DNA from: Microbotryum silenes-acaulis
Lineage: Eukaryota; Basidiomycota; Microbotryomycetes; Microbotryales; Microbotryaceae
Direction of reading: 5' to 3'
Assembly (NCBI GenBank): GCA_003665825.1
Contig: QPFY01000003.1
Location: 1,426,001 to 1,490,000 of the forward strand
DNA length: 64,000 nucleotides
Part shown: positions 1 through 10,995 of the stretch, one piece after another
Numbering within the stretch: the stretch's first letter is position 1
How the letters are laid out: each line of letters opens with the position of its first letter
Translations under genes and position numbers: made by a program
Notes under the pieces: generated by a model
The model's database searches: none
Seen by the model: only the letters and a program-made list of their open reading frames with translations
Told to the model about the DNA's origin: nothing

Positions 1-1077
1 AGACGGTTGTCGAGGTCGCGCCGACATCGAGAACGACCGAGTTGCGGTCAACGGGAGGGACCTTGTCGGTCTCCTTGAGCTCGGTGGCATGGTAGGCGAC
101 AAGAGCGGCGGCGGCCGAGTCGAGGGTCTGCACAACGGTGATCTTGGCCTCTTCAGCCGCCTGGACAAGCGCCTTGGTTTGAGCCGGGGTGAAATCCGTA
201 GGAACGGCCACGACGGCCGAGGTGACGGGGCGACCCAAAAAGTCGCTCGCGTACGAGAGCAGCACCTTGAGGAAGCGGACGCAGCACTCATGCGCGGTCA
301 GAGTGGTCGGGGTGTCGTTGATGGAAACGGTGAAGGCGGGTTGGCCGTTCGAGTCGACGATCTTGGCCGAGTTGTAAGGTTGGTTTGTATCCTTGACCTC
401 GTCGTAGCTGTGGGTGCCGAGTAGAGTCGGGGGGGGGGGAGGTCAGTGTTGGAGAAAAAGCACTCGGGAGAACAGCGTCGAGAGGAAACTGACGTCTTGC
501 CGAGCAAATTCCTGAACCCAAGGATGGTGTTGGGTGCGTTTCGGACGAGTTGGATGCGTGCGGGAACACCCGAGTACTGTTGACACACAAAGAGGCAAGG
601 ATGTGAGTCGACTGCAAGAGCATCCGACAAGTGCGCTGGCCGGTACGGACCTCTTCGGTTTCATTGAAGGAGAGCGCACTGGCGATTTGACGTTCACCGT
701 CGTCGTTGGCGATGCAATCCGCGATTGCTTCCTATAAAATTCGAGGCCATGCATCGAGATCAGCTCCGCGACGCTGCTGGGACGGCCAGAGGATCGTCTG
801 AGAATCCGAACGGCAAGCCTTGCGGAGCTGAGCGCTCGAACTGACCTTGTTGATGACGGCGATCGACGAGAAGGATTGGCCAAAGTTGATACCGACCACG
901 GCTGGTGCTCTGAGCGAAGGAAAGGACAAGAATCAGTCCAAGTTGCAGCGTTGATACAGAGGGCCCCCAGGGAACGTACGCCTTTACGGGTTCAGCACGG
1001 GCAGCCGGGGTCGAGGCACCAGAGGCAACTCGGCTGGGCTGCTTGCTCGCGCCCTTTTGTCCCTTCTTGGGTGCCAT
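1..1077 (-). CDS. SSZ1: Ssz1-type Hsp70, ribosome-associated complex subunit (3' end off window)
   Basis: Atypical Hsp70 that pairs with the J-protein zuotin on ribosomes to help nascent chains fold (family knowledge). Read on the minus strand, the start ATG is at 1077. Exon 1 (1077-980) encodes a basic Lys/Ser/Ala-rich leader, exon 2 (909-846) begins the nucleotide-binding domain with VVGINFGQSFSSIAVINK, and exon 3 starts at 731 with CIANDDGERQIASAL. A later exon, from about 430 down to position 1, contains VVAVPTDFT and SVVLDVGATSTT, the phosphate-loop strands. The FGQ/FGN-SSSIA motif in place of the canonical DLGTT of Hsp70 is typical of Ssz1 and argues against Ssa/Ssb. The C-terminal part lies outside the window. 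It is divergent from the RCF1-like gene at 1594. The exon boundary between about 440 and 500 was not resolved. Confidence 0.88.
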
Positions 1078-1593
1078 GTTGTGTGAGATAGAGTTGGAGG
1101 TGCGGAGTTGGCGAAGAGGGTATGTGGATGGGCAGAAGCGTAGGCTTGAGAGCCTGAGAGATATGAGCCCCTCGCGCGAGGGCGGGGCGGGCAAGAACGG
1201 CCTTCGCAAGCGCGAGTGCGGACGCAGATTAGCGAAGATTAGCGATCGGCAGTCCTCAATTACTAATGCGCCCTCGGGCATAGCTGCAGCTCCACCTCCC
1301 GGCACGTCTGCGTGAGCTTGATTCACCACACCAACCCTACTCAACGCCTAGCCCGACACACGTCTGTCGAATTGCCGCACTGCACTAGCTCATCGCACCT
1401 CGCATCCCTCTACGACCGCATAATCCGCATTCCAGCTCCGTCTCGGCGTCCGATCTCCAGCTGCTCCTGCTCCAGGCGTGGTCGTCGTCATCAACGAGTC
1501 CATCCTCACGCGACACCATCTGAGAGCCGACTCGCCCGGTGTTTGACCGCACAGCCCGAGACCGAGACCACGACTTTTCATACCCCACAAAGC
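1078..1593. promoter_or_regulatory. Shared upstream region of SSZ1 and the RCF1-like gene
   Basis: 516 bp between two divergent start codons. Open frames here are short and have no family resemblance. It should hold both promoters and 5' leaders; I see no clear TATA box or repeated motif. Confidence 0.5.
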
Positions 1594-2183
1594 ATGCCAG
1601 GACAGTACACCCCCTCCCCACCGCCGTCGACCCCACCGCTCGATCCCCACACCTGGGAACCGCTCAAGCCGACTGCACCGGTCCCGGAATCGTCGTGGCA
1701 GCGCTTTATCAAGAAATTCAAGGAGGAACCTCTTGTACCCGTTGGTCAGTGGTGGTGTGATATCCTTGGGGGTGTGCTCTCAAGCTGACGGACCCTTTTT
1801 CTCTCTCTTTCGGTCCTACCCCTGATTCCGGGCCGTGCTCCTGACGACTCGTTTTCCTCGGCGTGATCGACGGCGTGACACCCAAAGGCATCTTTGCAAC
1901 CGTCATCGCACTGGGTGGAGCGACCTCGGCGTTGCAAAAGGGGAATCGAACCCAGTTCAACAAGTGGTTACGGTATCGCGTCGCAGCCCAAGGCTTGACC
2001 GTCGTCGCTGCTCTCGGTGGGTTCTCAAAGTCTCTCGAGAAAATAATGTTCCGCGCGACTCAATAATCTGATTATCGGTATGCTTCTCATCGAACAGGTG
2101 GCTCCGTCTACTACCAACGAGAACGAAGGCTCAAGAAGGAAGCCGAGCGAGTCGCACAGATCGAGGCGCAGAGGCTCGTCTAA
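1594..2183 (+). CDS. RCF1: HIG1-domain protein, respiratory supercomplex factor 1-like
   Basis: Small inner-mitochondrial-membrane protein of the Rcf1/HIG1 family, which helps cytochrome c oxidase join respiratory supercomplexes (family knowledge). Three exons, 1594-1744, 1888-2016 and 2098-2183, total 366 nt and 121 residues. The N-terminus is Pro-rich; SSWQRFIKKFKEEPLVPVG leads into a first hydrophobic helix (IFATVIALGGATSAL). A loop with NKWLRYRVAAQ, the conserved R-x-R-x-x-x-Q pattern of the family, precedes a second helix (GLTVVAALGGSVYY), and the protein ends in a charged RERRLKKEAER tail. The length suits the short Rcf1 type. Both introns use GTCAGT or GTGGGT donors and restore the frame exactly. 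Confidence 0.85.
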
Positions 2184-2587
2184 GCCAGGGTGCTGGCTGG
2201 CAGTCATTGAGCCCCTCACTGCGCTGTCACATCATACACATCCGGAGTCGTTGTAGGTTTATGTAGTCAGGCCTGTTCTCTGATGTGATTGTACAACAGC
2301 AACTTTCGAGGTAACCATATCAATGTAATGTCCTATCCGAGCTCGTCCTTGGCTTCAGACTTGTCGTCGATGGTGTAAAGCAGCCAACCTGTCGCATGTT
2401 GATGATCTCACGGGAGTCAAGATCGCTCCGCTGAACCGCACTTAGCATAGTCATGGATGAGAAAGAGGTCACAAAGAATCAGCCACCAGCGCTCTGAAAG
2501 CCTCTCCACCTCCGCGACCCTACTCTCGATCGACTCATTTTTGCCCAGAACTCACCCCCACCAATTCTAATCACGCGTCTTCGGTCT
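2184..2587. other. Intergenic, convergent 3' regions
   Basis: Between the stop codons of the RCF1-like gene and the convergent small membrane protein gene. AT-rich stretches around 2280-2330 could be 3' UTR and polyadenylation region. No gene seen. Confidence 0.5.
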
Positions 2588-3169
2588 TTAAAGCGGCGGC
2601 GGAGGAGGTGGCATCCTTCTCCTGATGTTATGGTCTTCACTTTTCGTCGCAGTCGTGGTGGTGTCGACCCCCCCACTCAAATCCTTCATTTCCACTTCCT
2701 CCACCGAGCGCGGTCGCTGACTTGTCCTCGTTCGCTTTCCATTGAGTGCATCGACGACGTGTTCGACCTTCCGTTCGTACCTTTCCTCCCTCGTGACCCT
2801 CCTCAACCTCCTCCTCTCCTCTTCCCCATCGTCCGCTCCAAGTCGGCCAATCAATTCGCTGCCTTCCGCTCCTCCTCCCCCACTTCCCCTTCCCCCTCCC
2901 GCCCCTGCCTTCTTCCTCCCTCTCCTTACCCACATCCGATGCCCCATCTCCCCTCCCAAAACGCACAAAAACAAGCCCAGGCCCGCTCCAAACAGCCCCA
3001 ACCACCAAAGCACCGAAGCGAACGTCTCCCTCATCCATTCGACGATGATGGAGCCCAGGCCCAGGTGGGGGCGGGACGAAGTGGAGCTGTAGAGGACTAT
3101 AGGCAGGGTGAAGAGGGTGAGGAGGAAGAGCAGGATGAGAGCGTCGTGGCTGAAGGAATGGGGGCTCAT
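2588..3169 (-). CDS. Small two-helix membrane protein, unknown function
   Basis: Single-exon frame of 193 residues from the ATG at 3169. I chose this start because the first hydrophobic segment (ALILLFLLTLFTLPIVLY) follows directly; the same frame stays open upstream to 3289. A second helix (SVLWWLGLFGAGLGLFLCVL) is followed by MGHRMWVRRGRKK, so the Gly/Glu/Arg-rich C-terminal half probably faces the cytosol or matrix. The protein ends in a run of six prolines. No family recognised. An opposing plus-strand frame of 211 codons (2630-3265) is low-complexity Ser/Pro and lacks such organisation, so I take the minus strand as coding. Confidence 0.55.
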   Translation of the reverse strand: MSPHSFSHDALILLFLLTLFTLPIVLYSSTSSRPHLGLGSIIVEWMRETFASVLWWLGLFGAGLGLFLCVLGGEMGHRMWVRRGRKKAGAGGGRGSGGGGAEGSELIGRLGADDGEEERRRLRRVTREERYERKVEHVVDALNGKRTRTSQRPRSVEEVEMKDLSGGVDTTTTATKSEDHNIRRRMPPPPPPL

Positions 3170-3392
3170 GATGCGGGTGGGGTTGGTAGATGTGGGGGGA
3201 AGGAGACCAAGAGCGCTGCGATGGAATCGAGCCACGTCATTGCTGGCCCCGTCAACGTGACTTGAGCGTCTGTTCCGCCGCGCGCGCATCAGGATTTTTC
3301 ACGCTTTGTAATGGATCTTTTGGCACAGTCGTTACTCATGACACGGCATTATTTCTCGATCGCAGAATTTCTGCTCAAGGTGATGACCGTCT

Positions 3393-5823
3393 CTAAAATT
3401 CGTCCATGTCCCCACCAGCTCCAAAGTCATCGTCCTCATCGGCGTTCTCAATCTCCTTGGCCTGGAGCAATTCAAGTGAAGTCGCGAGTCAGATCGATAA
3501 CGGCGTACTTCTGTAGACGGATAAGAGCTTACCAATTCACGCTCCCTCTCTCGTGCTTCACCGGCGGAAGCCAAGTCTTTGGAGTGCGCGTTCAAAGGGT
3601 ACCTCATCGCCTGCTCGCCGACACAGCACGAGGAAGGTCAGTTTTCTCCAGTCGCAAACAGACCAACACATGACCGAGGGACGAACCTTGACGGATTGGT
3701 GGTGCAAGTCCAACAAGAACTTGATCCTCGTATCGAACGCCAACTGCGGCTCGTTCGTCGCGTACACGTCCCCCGTCTCCCGACTCTGCATGTAACCCTT
3801 CTCATGATCGATCGTCGCATCAATGACGCCGTCGCGAATCGCCTTGGCGATGATGTACTCGGCGTCCTCCTCCGAGTCGAGATGCAGCTTCTTGGACACG
3901 TCGGCGAGCGAGATGCGCGAGTACGCGAGCGACAAGGTGCGCAGGGCGGTCTTGATGACGTTGTGGCGCAGGCGTACGATGAGCGATTGCGTCGAGTCGG
4001 AGGAGAAGGTATTGGCGTGCGTCACCAGGGCCGTGTTGAATTTGGTCAGGTCTCCCACTCGGACGGCTGATTCGACGAGGAGAGGCGGAAAAAGCGAAAT
4101 CAGCACGGGTAAATGAGAGTTCAGTCGTGTGAACGACTCACCCTGAACAATCTCCAAATAGGGTACCAGCGCCTTCTTGAGCACCGATTCTCGAAAGATG
4201 CTTCGTTCGGGGATCTCACCCATCAACAACTCGACGACGATCGAAAGCTTGTGCGCGGTCTGCAAGAAGCCCGGCGCGGTCTTGGCGTCGGGGGCTCGAC
4301 GGATCGCCTGCTGCAAACTCGTGTGGGCCTCGGTGTAGTTGAGCTGGATCGCTCGGATTCGGCCTTTACACACGGGATCGACTGTCAGCTTCTGACGGTA
4401 TACGTGACTTTGTTCAATGAGGTCACTCACCGACGTAATAGTACCATCGTGCAAGTTGAGCGTTCCCAGCCGTGTCGGCGGGAAAGGTCGTTTTGCTGAC
4501 GAGACGATCGGCCTGGTCGTAGAGGTGGTGTTCGAGGTAGTTGCGCAACAAGAGCGGCAACAGCGTCGCCTGGAGATCATCGTCGTGGCGCAGGGCGGCA
4601 GTTCGTTGAGCCGCGAGGAGTGTTCTGTACAGCAAAGGATACGATCAGTTTGGGCGTTAATGAGTCTGCTTCACACCATGCACGTACGTGCGAAGAGGAG
4701 CAGTATCGTCTCCCGACAGCTCGTGCAGGCGGACCCAGTAAAAATAGATCTTGCTCGATAGTTGGTCCATTGTTCGACGGTTCAGGCTTGTAACCTGCTC
4801 GAGAAGTGAGCTGGCGAGCTCTTTGCCCTGATGTCGAGCAACCAGATCGAGTTAGCGGAGTTGCGCAAGAGATGCTCTGGACGGCTTCTCTCACCTTGCG
4901 ATAATCGCCACTGTCGATCAAACGAAGCAGGACCAAGAGCACGACGTAGACATCGCCCTCGGGCACGTTGGAAGCGACTAGTTTGGATTCGTCAGGCTTC
5001 TCCTTCTTGGTCGGCTTGGTCGTCGCTGTCGAAGCGGGTTGGGTCGCGTCGGCGAGGGCGTTGAGGGTCGAGCTTGCGGACGAGACGCGGTCGTGGGAGA
5101 GGCCGAGCAGCTTGGAGCTCTTTTCAACGATCGATTCGACGACATGGGAAGCGGTCGATAACGCGTTCGGGGTCGCTGCTGCGTCGTCATCGACGTCCAT
5201 CCCTGTCGGCTTGGACGAGGACGAGGAAGGGTTGCCAAGAAACTCGATCAACTCGGCCTTGCGCGGCGAGTCTGGGGGCATCGAGAACAAGGGTGAGGCG
5301 GGAGCAGGCCGAAGTGAGCTCATAGAGGGAATGCACCTACCCGAGGAGTAGATGTTGGTGTTGCGGATGACGTCGGCGAGGTGGGCTCCATCTGGACCCA
5401 GCTTCTTGCGCAAGGCAGGCAACGATCTCAGTGCGCGGCTCGTGAAGCGCGGTTCGAGCAATGACACGGCCTTGGAGATCAACGCCAGGTTGTGCTTGAC
5501 GTCTGCAGGAGGACGGCCGGCGGGGTCAGTCGGGAATTCGCAGGATCATGCGCTGCATGAGGCGTGGTCGGATTAACGATGACGAAGCGCGCGCCAGGCC
5601 AGGGTCCGTCGGGGTCGATCGATCGATCGTCGCACGTCAAGTAACTCTGAGACAGAGTACACATCGAGAGCGGGAGCACTCATGGGCGGCACTTACTGAA
5701 TTCCAAAAGGGTGTAGTCATCGACGACGGGTGCGGCGGCCTTGTCTTTGTCCGCGGCCGTGGTGGTCGAGGTCGGAGCGCTGTCGATGGCCATCGACTCG
5801 GTCGGCTTGTTGTCGATCGACAT
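3393..5823 (-). CDS. RPN3: 26S proteasome regulatory lid subunit Rpn3
   Basis: PCI-domain subunit of the 19S lid, equivalent to human PSMD3, needed to assemble the proteasome that degrades ubiquitinated proteins (family knowledge). Nine exons (5823-5697, 5502-5341, 5271-4895, 4827-4688, 4624-4431, 4363-4142, 4066-3687, 3610-3533, 3461-3393) total 1,749 nt and 582 residues. Landmarks in order: [12 protein letters not shown] near residue 70; a Ser/Thr/Asp-rich insert after [11 protein letters not shown] that makes it somewhat longer than the yeast protein as I recall it; [31 protein letters not shown]; and the PCI region with [20 protein letters not shown] and [14 protein letters not shown]. 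The tail is acidic ([18 protein letters not shown]). It is divergent from SWP1 across 371 bp. Confidence 0.95.
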
Positions 5824-5988
5824 GGTGCAGTGGGAATTGAACTCGCAACAAGGAACGAGCTGTTGGTAATCAGCGGTCGAGGTGCAGGTGCAAGTGCAAG
5901 TGCAGCGCAAGCCGTGAACGGTGTCGAGTGACGAAGCGCGGCGTACGGGATAATGAGCGCTTGTAATAAATGCACAGGTTGCTAATGG

Positions 5989-6046
5989 CTGGTTACCCCT
6001 GGTTACCACTGGTTCCACTGGTTCCACTGGTACCCCTGGTTACCCC
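5989..6046. repeat. Six-copy 9-10 bp tandem repeat in the RPN3/SWP1 promoter
   Basis: Consecutive units CTGGTTACCC, CTGGTTACCA, CTGGTTCCA, CTGGTTCCA, CTGGTACCC and CTGGTTACCC. It lies 166 bp upstream of the RPN3 start and 149 bp upstream of the SWP1 start, within the only shared upstream region (5824-6194). Several units contain GGTTACC, a near palindrome, so it may be a cluster of factor sites or just a minisatellite. Confidence 0.75.
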
Positions 6047-6194
6047 AAGGGATGCCCCGCGGTTTTGGCCGCACGCGCCTTCTCGGGTCGACGTGGCCTT
6101 CTTTCTGCGTGCGTGCGCCTCTCCCGCTCCATCCTCCATCCTCCCTCCCCCACATCCCATGTCTCCAACTCGCTCGCCTCGCCCATCTCCAATC

Positions 6195-7332
6195 ATGCGC
6201 GTGTCGTTCAGCTTGCTCGCCACCGCTCTCTTTGCCGTCGCACGTGCCGAGTTGCGAGTCGTCGATGGCCAGTTTGCGCTGCTCGATTCGGTCGGCATCG
6301 CTGCGCAGCAGGCCCAGTCAGTCCTCCTCTGTTTGAAATAGGGTGTCCTCTAGAGCAGTGCCGAGTCGGAGCTGACCAATTCCCATCTGCTCGTCCAAAA
6401 CTGTCTCCCCAGATTCTCGTCCGCGAGCCCTGCACCCCTGTCGGCGATTAAGCTCACGCCCGTCGACACGTTGAGGCTCAGCTACACGATCCAGACCGTC
6501 GAGGACGAGCAACCCGCGAGGCCGCAACAAAACTTCCTTGTCTGGCAGGCACTCGACCTCAAAGAGCGGGGTCAGCCGGGGAGGGACCACGTCATCCCGC
6601 TCAAGATCCGTAAAGGCGGCAAGGCCAAGTGGGAACTGGTCAGTACTCCGAATTCCCTCCCTTTGGCGGGCACGGCGTGGAATACTGACCATACTCGCGC
6701 TTACCTATGTGCAGGACCTCTCGAGGGCACCCGTTGATATCTTGGCGCTTTCGACCGGGCCCATCTCGTTGACGCTGCTCGTCGGCGACCCCAAGCATCC
6801 CCGAGGCCTGTCGATCCCGCTCGGCACCTTCACCCTCGCGCCCTCGCTGGTGCTCCCCTTCCCTCAACCACCCCTGTCGAGTCTGCCCAAGTCGTACGAG
6901 ATCGAGAGGTACAGTAAGATGCCCGAGATCGCATGGGAGTTTAGGAAGCCCGAGAAGCGCGTCGGGCTTTTCAAGGCCGGCTTGGGTTTGATCGCCGTGC
7001 TCAGTCCCTGGGTCGTCTTGCTCGGCGTGGTGAGTTTTGAATTGAAAGATGAGTTGTGGATAATGTGATGCTGATGAACTCTTTGGCTGCGCTGCTACGA
7101 ACAGATTGGAAGCGTCCAACTCAAGCTCCGAACGCCCTCGTTCTCGACGCTCTCGTTCCTCGGCTCATTAACGTCGCTCGAACTGCTGATGATTTACTAC
7201 TGGACCTCGCTCAAGCTGTTGCCGACGGTGCCCTACTTTATCGCGCTGGCTCTGTTGACGGCCTTGACGGGGAGGAATGCGTTGGGCGATATGCGGAAGG
7301 CGCGGTTGGCGACCGACAAAAAGGCCGAGTAG
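6195..7332 (+). CDS. SWP1: Oligosaccharyltransferase subunit Swp1/ribophorin II
   Basis: ER membrane subunit of the complex that transfers glycan from dolichol to Asn (family knowledge). Four exons (6195-6316, 6413-6638, 6715-7029, 7105-7332) total 891 nt and 296 residues. A signal peptide (MRVSFSLLATALFAVARA) precedes a lumenal beta-rich domain containing LRLSYTIQTVEDEQPARPQQ and ISLTLLVGDPKHPRG. The C-terminal third holds the Swp1-type membrane part: KRVGLFKAGLGLIAVLSPWV, then FLGSLTSLELLMIYYWTS and YFIALALLTALTGRNAL. The short form without the large ribophorin II N-terminus is the fungal one. ALG5 at 30-31.6 kb acts in the same N-glycan pathway, but there is no linkage significance. Confidence 0.85.
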
Positions 7333-7949
7333 AGGATCATTCTTCAATGTTATCTGGGCTAGTTAGCCCGCGATTGCAACCCATTGCTATTGGACAGAAG
7401 ACATACAAGGTTTATTGACTTTACTTGCTTCTGTCTAGTTCTCATGGGCCTTGATGTGCGTGCTCTGCTCCAAGCCGCCCCGCCCAAGTGAGGCCTGGGT
7501 CCGAGCTCAATTTGCAACGGCTAAAAAGCGAGTATTAGAAGCGAGTCCTTAGCGAGTCTCGTTCCCGTCGGCCCCGTCGTCGCCCGGTCGTGCCCGCTCG
7601 CTCTCTGACGCACCCCACCTGACTCTTGGCTGCCGCACCCACCCATCACACGACAGCTCAGCTTGACTCTCTCACTTGACTCTCCCCACTGATATCAAAG
7701 GAACAAACTTGGGCCTCGTCACGCCTGTTTCTCCCTTCCCCGTTAAGCGCACTTGCCAGCACCACGTCAGATTAGCGTCCTCTCTCACTCTCTGCGCACT
7801 GGCACTAGCACCCGCTGCGCCCCATTCCCCGTCAGCGTCACACACCACCACACCACAGCAGCCCCTTGCAGCCGTCGCAGCTTACCACCCCCGCGACCCC
7901 GGCACACATCGCAACACCACACTTGACTTTCTGGACCCACCACACCACC
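7333..7949. promoter_or_regulatory. SWP1 3' region and DHH1 upstream region
   Basis: 617 bp. The first part includes AT-rich sequence near 7405-7440, likely the SWP1 3' UTR. From about 7640 to 7949 the sequence is rich in CAC and CTC runs, typical of pyrimidine-rich 5' leaders of strongly expressed fungal genes. The open frames here are low complexity and not credible genes. Confidence 0.5.
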
Positions 7950-9729
7950 ATGTCTGCTTCAACAAGAAACCCTCGACCCAACCCACAGCAGGCCACCAGG
8001 CCACAGCAGCAGCCCTCCGCTTCCTCCTCGTCGTCCTCTTCCAACACCACCACCACCACAGTCGTCGCCACACAAAGCGCAACACCGGCCGACTGGAAGG
8101 CCAAACTCAACCTCCCCGCCAAGGACCACAGGCCACAGACCGAGGTACGCCATACTTACTCGTGTGGGCGGGCTAAACGATGGCAGCCCCCCCTCCCCCC
8201 TTTTTCCGACTGGCCCCCGACGCTCACCTCCCCCACTTTTCGCCCTTTAGGATGTCACCGCAACCAAAGGCAACGAGTTCGAGGACTATTTCCTCAAGCG
8301 AGAACTACTCATGGGCATTTTCGAGGCCGGCTTCGAACGACCGTCTCCGATCCAGGAGGAAGCCATTCCAATCGCCTTAACCGGACGAGATATCCTCGCG
8401 CGCGCCAAGAACGGCACAGGCAAGACCGCCGCCTTCATCATCCCGACCCTCGAGCGCGTCAATCCCAAAATCAACAAGATTCAGGCCCTCCTCCTCGTAC
8501 CGACGCGTGAGCTCGCACTCCAGACCAGTCAGGTCTGCAAGACCTTGGGCAAGCACACGGGTGCGCAGATCATGGTCACCACCGGCGGAACGACCCTGCG
8601 CGACGACATCCTCCGTCTCGGCGAACCGGTGCACATCCTCGTCGGGACCCCCGGTCGCATCCTCGATCTCGCCGGCAAGGGGATTGCCGACCTCAGCGCA
8701 TGTCCCATGTTCGTCATGGACGAGGCCGACAAGCTTCTCTCGCCCGAGTTCACCCCCGTCATCGAGCAACTGCTCAAGCTCATGCCCAAGGAGCGTCAAG
8801 TGATGCTCTTCTCCGCGACGTTCCCCCTGATCGTCAAGGACTTCAAGGACAAGTGGATGACCAAGCCGTACGAGATCAACCTCATGGACGAGCTCACCCT
8901 ACGCGGTGTGACGCAGTACTACGCCTTCTTGGAGGAACGACAAAAAGTGCACTGCCTCAACACGCTCTTCTCCAAATTGCAGATCAATCAGAGCATTATC
9001 TTTTGCAACTCGACCAACCGCGTCGAACTGCTCGCCAAAAAGATTACCGAGCTCGGCTACTCGTGCTTCTACTCGCACGCACGCATGCTCCAGGCGCACC
9101 GCAACCGCGTCTTCCACGACTTCCGCAACGGCGTGTGCCGCAATCTCGTCTGTTCCGATCTCTTGACTCGTGGTATCGATATCCAAGCCGTCAATGTTGT
9201 CATCAACTTCGAGTCAGTTTAAGAAAACAACCTTCTTGAAGCTGATGCGAAGTAGCTGACCCGCTCCTCACTACCCACCCTTCTCAGTTTCCCCAAGAAC
9301 GCCGAAACGTACCTGCATCGCATCGGTCGATCGGGTCGTTACGGCCACCTCGGTCTCGCGATCAACCTCATCACCTACGACGACCGCTTCGACCTGTACC
9401 GCATCGAACAAGAGTTGGGCACCGAGATCCAGCCCATCCCCCCGGTCATTGACCGAAGTCTGTACGTCGCACCGGGGACGGAGGAGGAGACGACCCAACG
9501 ACCGAATCAGGCTCAGGCGCAACAAAGCCAGCAACAGCAACAACAGCAGCGACAGGCATACCCTCAACAACAGCAGCAGGGGCAGCAGGGACAACAACAG
9601 CAGAGGTCTTACCAGGGGCAAGGGCAGCAGGGTCAGGGAGGACAGCAGCAACAGAGGCCTCAACAAGGACAGCAACAGCAAGGTGGAGGATATGGAGGCC
9701 AGCAACAGAACGGGCAGCGGAGGCAGTAG
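7950..9729 (+). CDS. DHH1: DEAD-box RNA helicase Dhh1 (DDX6 family)
   Basis: Cytoplasmic helicase of P-bodies that promotes mRNA decapping and translational repression (family knowledge). Exons 7950-8144, 8251-9212 and 9288-9729 total 1,599 nt and 532 residues. The N-terminus is Ser/Thr/Gln-rich. Helicase motifs appear in order: [10 protein letters not shown] (I), PTRELA (Ia), GTPGR (Ib), DEAD (II), SAT (III), [23 protein letters not shown] (V) and HRIGRSGR (VI). [19 protein letters not shown] is the Dhh1-type Q-motif neighbourhood and separates it from eIF4A. The last exon ends in a Gln/Gly-rich tail of about 80 residues with long Q runs, the kind of disordered tail linked to condensate formation. 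The antisense frame opposite this tail is a shadow. Confidence 0.96.
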
Positions 9730-10995
9730 AGCAGGACCGGACAGTGGGACGAGCGAAGGGAGAATGCGGGAGGTGAGGACGAGGTGAGGAGATAAGAACC
9801 GAACGGTCAACATGAAGCGCAAGGAGAAAGCAGATATGATCTGAAGAGAAGAGGCAAGGAAGAGGATGAGACACGGAACCAAGCGACACGACCAACAATA
9901 AAACGAGAACTAAACGACCAGCACGGAAACCGTAAATACGACCACTAGATCCCCACATCACGATCATCCCTTTCTTTTCTTCGATCGTCGCCGACACGCC
10001 TATTGTATTACTCTCTTTGCGCCGCGGAACAACTTTTTTTTTTGGCGACTCGTCAATTTCGTGCGCACGATCTTTTGGGAACGCAGGTTGCGCGTTTTCG
10101 TCTTTCCCGGAATCAAAGTTTAGAATCAAGGTTTTTGCGTTGGAGTGTTTCGGGTCGCGCTGCTCGTAACGACGGAGGAGGTAGTTTAGTGGTCGATGAT
10201 TGTGGGGGGATGGAGGGGCAGAAATCATATGAGGATGTTGCGGGCAGGAGGAGTCAGGGTACGGTGGGGACGTGGAGAGGCGGTGGAAGGTGATGGGCGC
10301 AGGAGGGGAGGAGAGGCAGAAGGAACGTGTACGCAGATTCCGATTCAAACCAAACCGTGTGCTCGACAACCTGAGTCGTGTTCGGCAGTTGACAGGATTG
10401 GTGGAGGTTGGTGTTTGTTCCTCGTTGAACGTCTTGGACGGAATGGGGTTTTTTTTCGCTCAAGGAAATTCGATGGAACGGAAGGTGGTTGCGAAGTAAT
10501 CTGCTGCTTAGACATTCTACGTACGCGCTTATCGCGAGTGAAGCCAACGTGGTAGTTCTTCGACCTCTCTTTTTTCCAATTCATCATGCTTGACGGGCAA
10601 GAGCCGATGTGGAAGCGAGATTGCTGCACTGTCGGATTCTCAAACGGGACCTGCTACTACCGAAGCACAACAAGCCAAAGAGAAAAGAGAGACTGCCACA
10701 GACACGCCTTGCCGATTCTAGACCTACACGGTAAGCGTCGAAATCGTTCCGAGCTGGGACGTGTTGGTTAGCTTCGAATCTTTGATTTTTCCACGTCGCC
10801 GCACATAGCTGCTTGTTTCCGTACGGATGATGGGGACTGGGAAAGAAAACACGCGAAGTAAAGTCACTTTCTCTTGACCTCCTCGTGGGTGTGGACACGA
10901 TGAATCACTCGGACGACTCCTTATCTAGACGCTCGCCAGTTGAGGGGACTGGCGCTGATCTGGTCGGTGCAACCGGACCGCCCTCTACCTCCAAG
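9730..10995. other. Long intergenic region after DHH1
   Basis: About 1.27 kb with no gene I can support. AT-richer stretches near 9890-9960 fit a DHH1 3' UTR. Frames on both strands are short or shadows of the DHH1 tail. Confidence 0.45.

Noticed and set aside
2630..3265. 211-codon plus-strand frame opposite the small membrane protein
   Set aside because: Low-complexity Ser/Pro sequence; the minus strand has two clear membrane helices and a better-placed start.
9446..10369. 307-codon minus-strand frame opposite the DHH1 tail
   Set aside because: Its Leu/Val-rich sequence is the antisense of CAG/GGA-rich codons of the DHH1 Gln tail, and the rest covers the 3' region with no family features.
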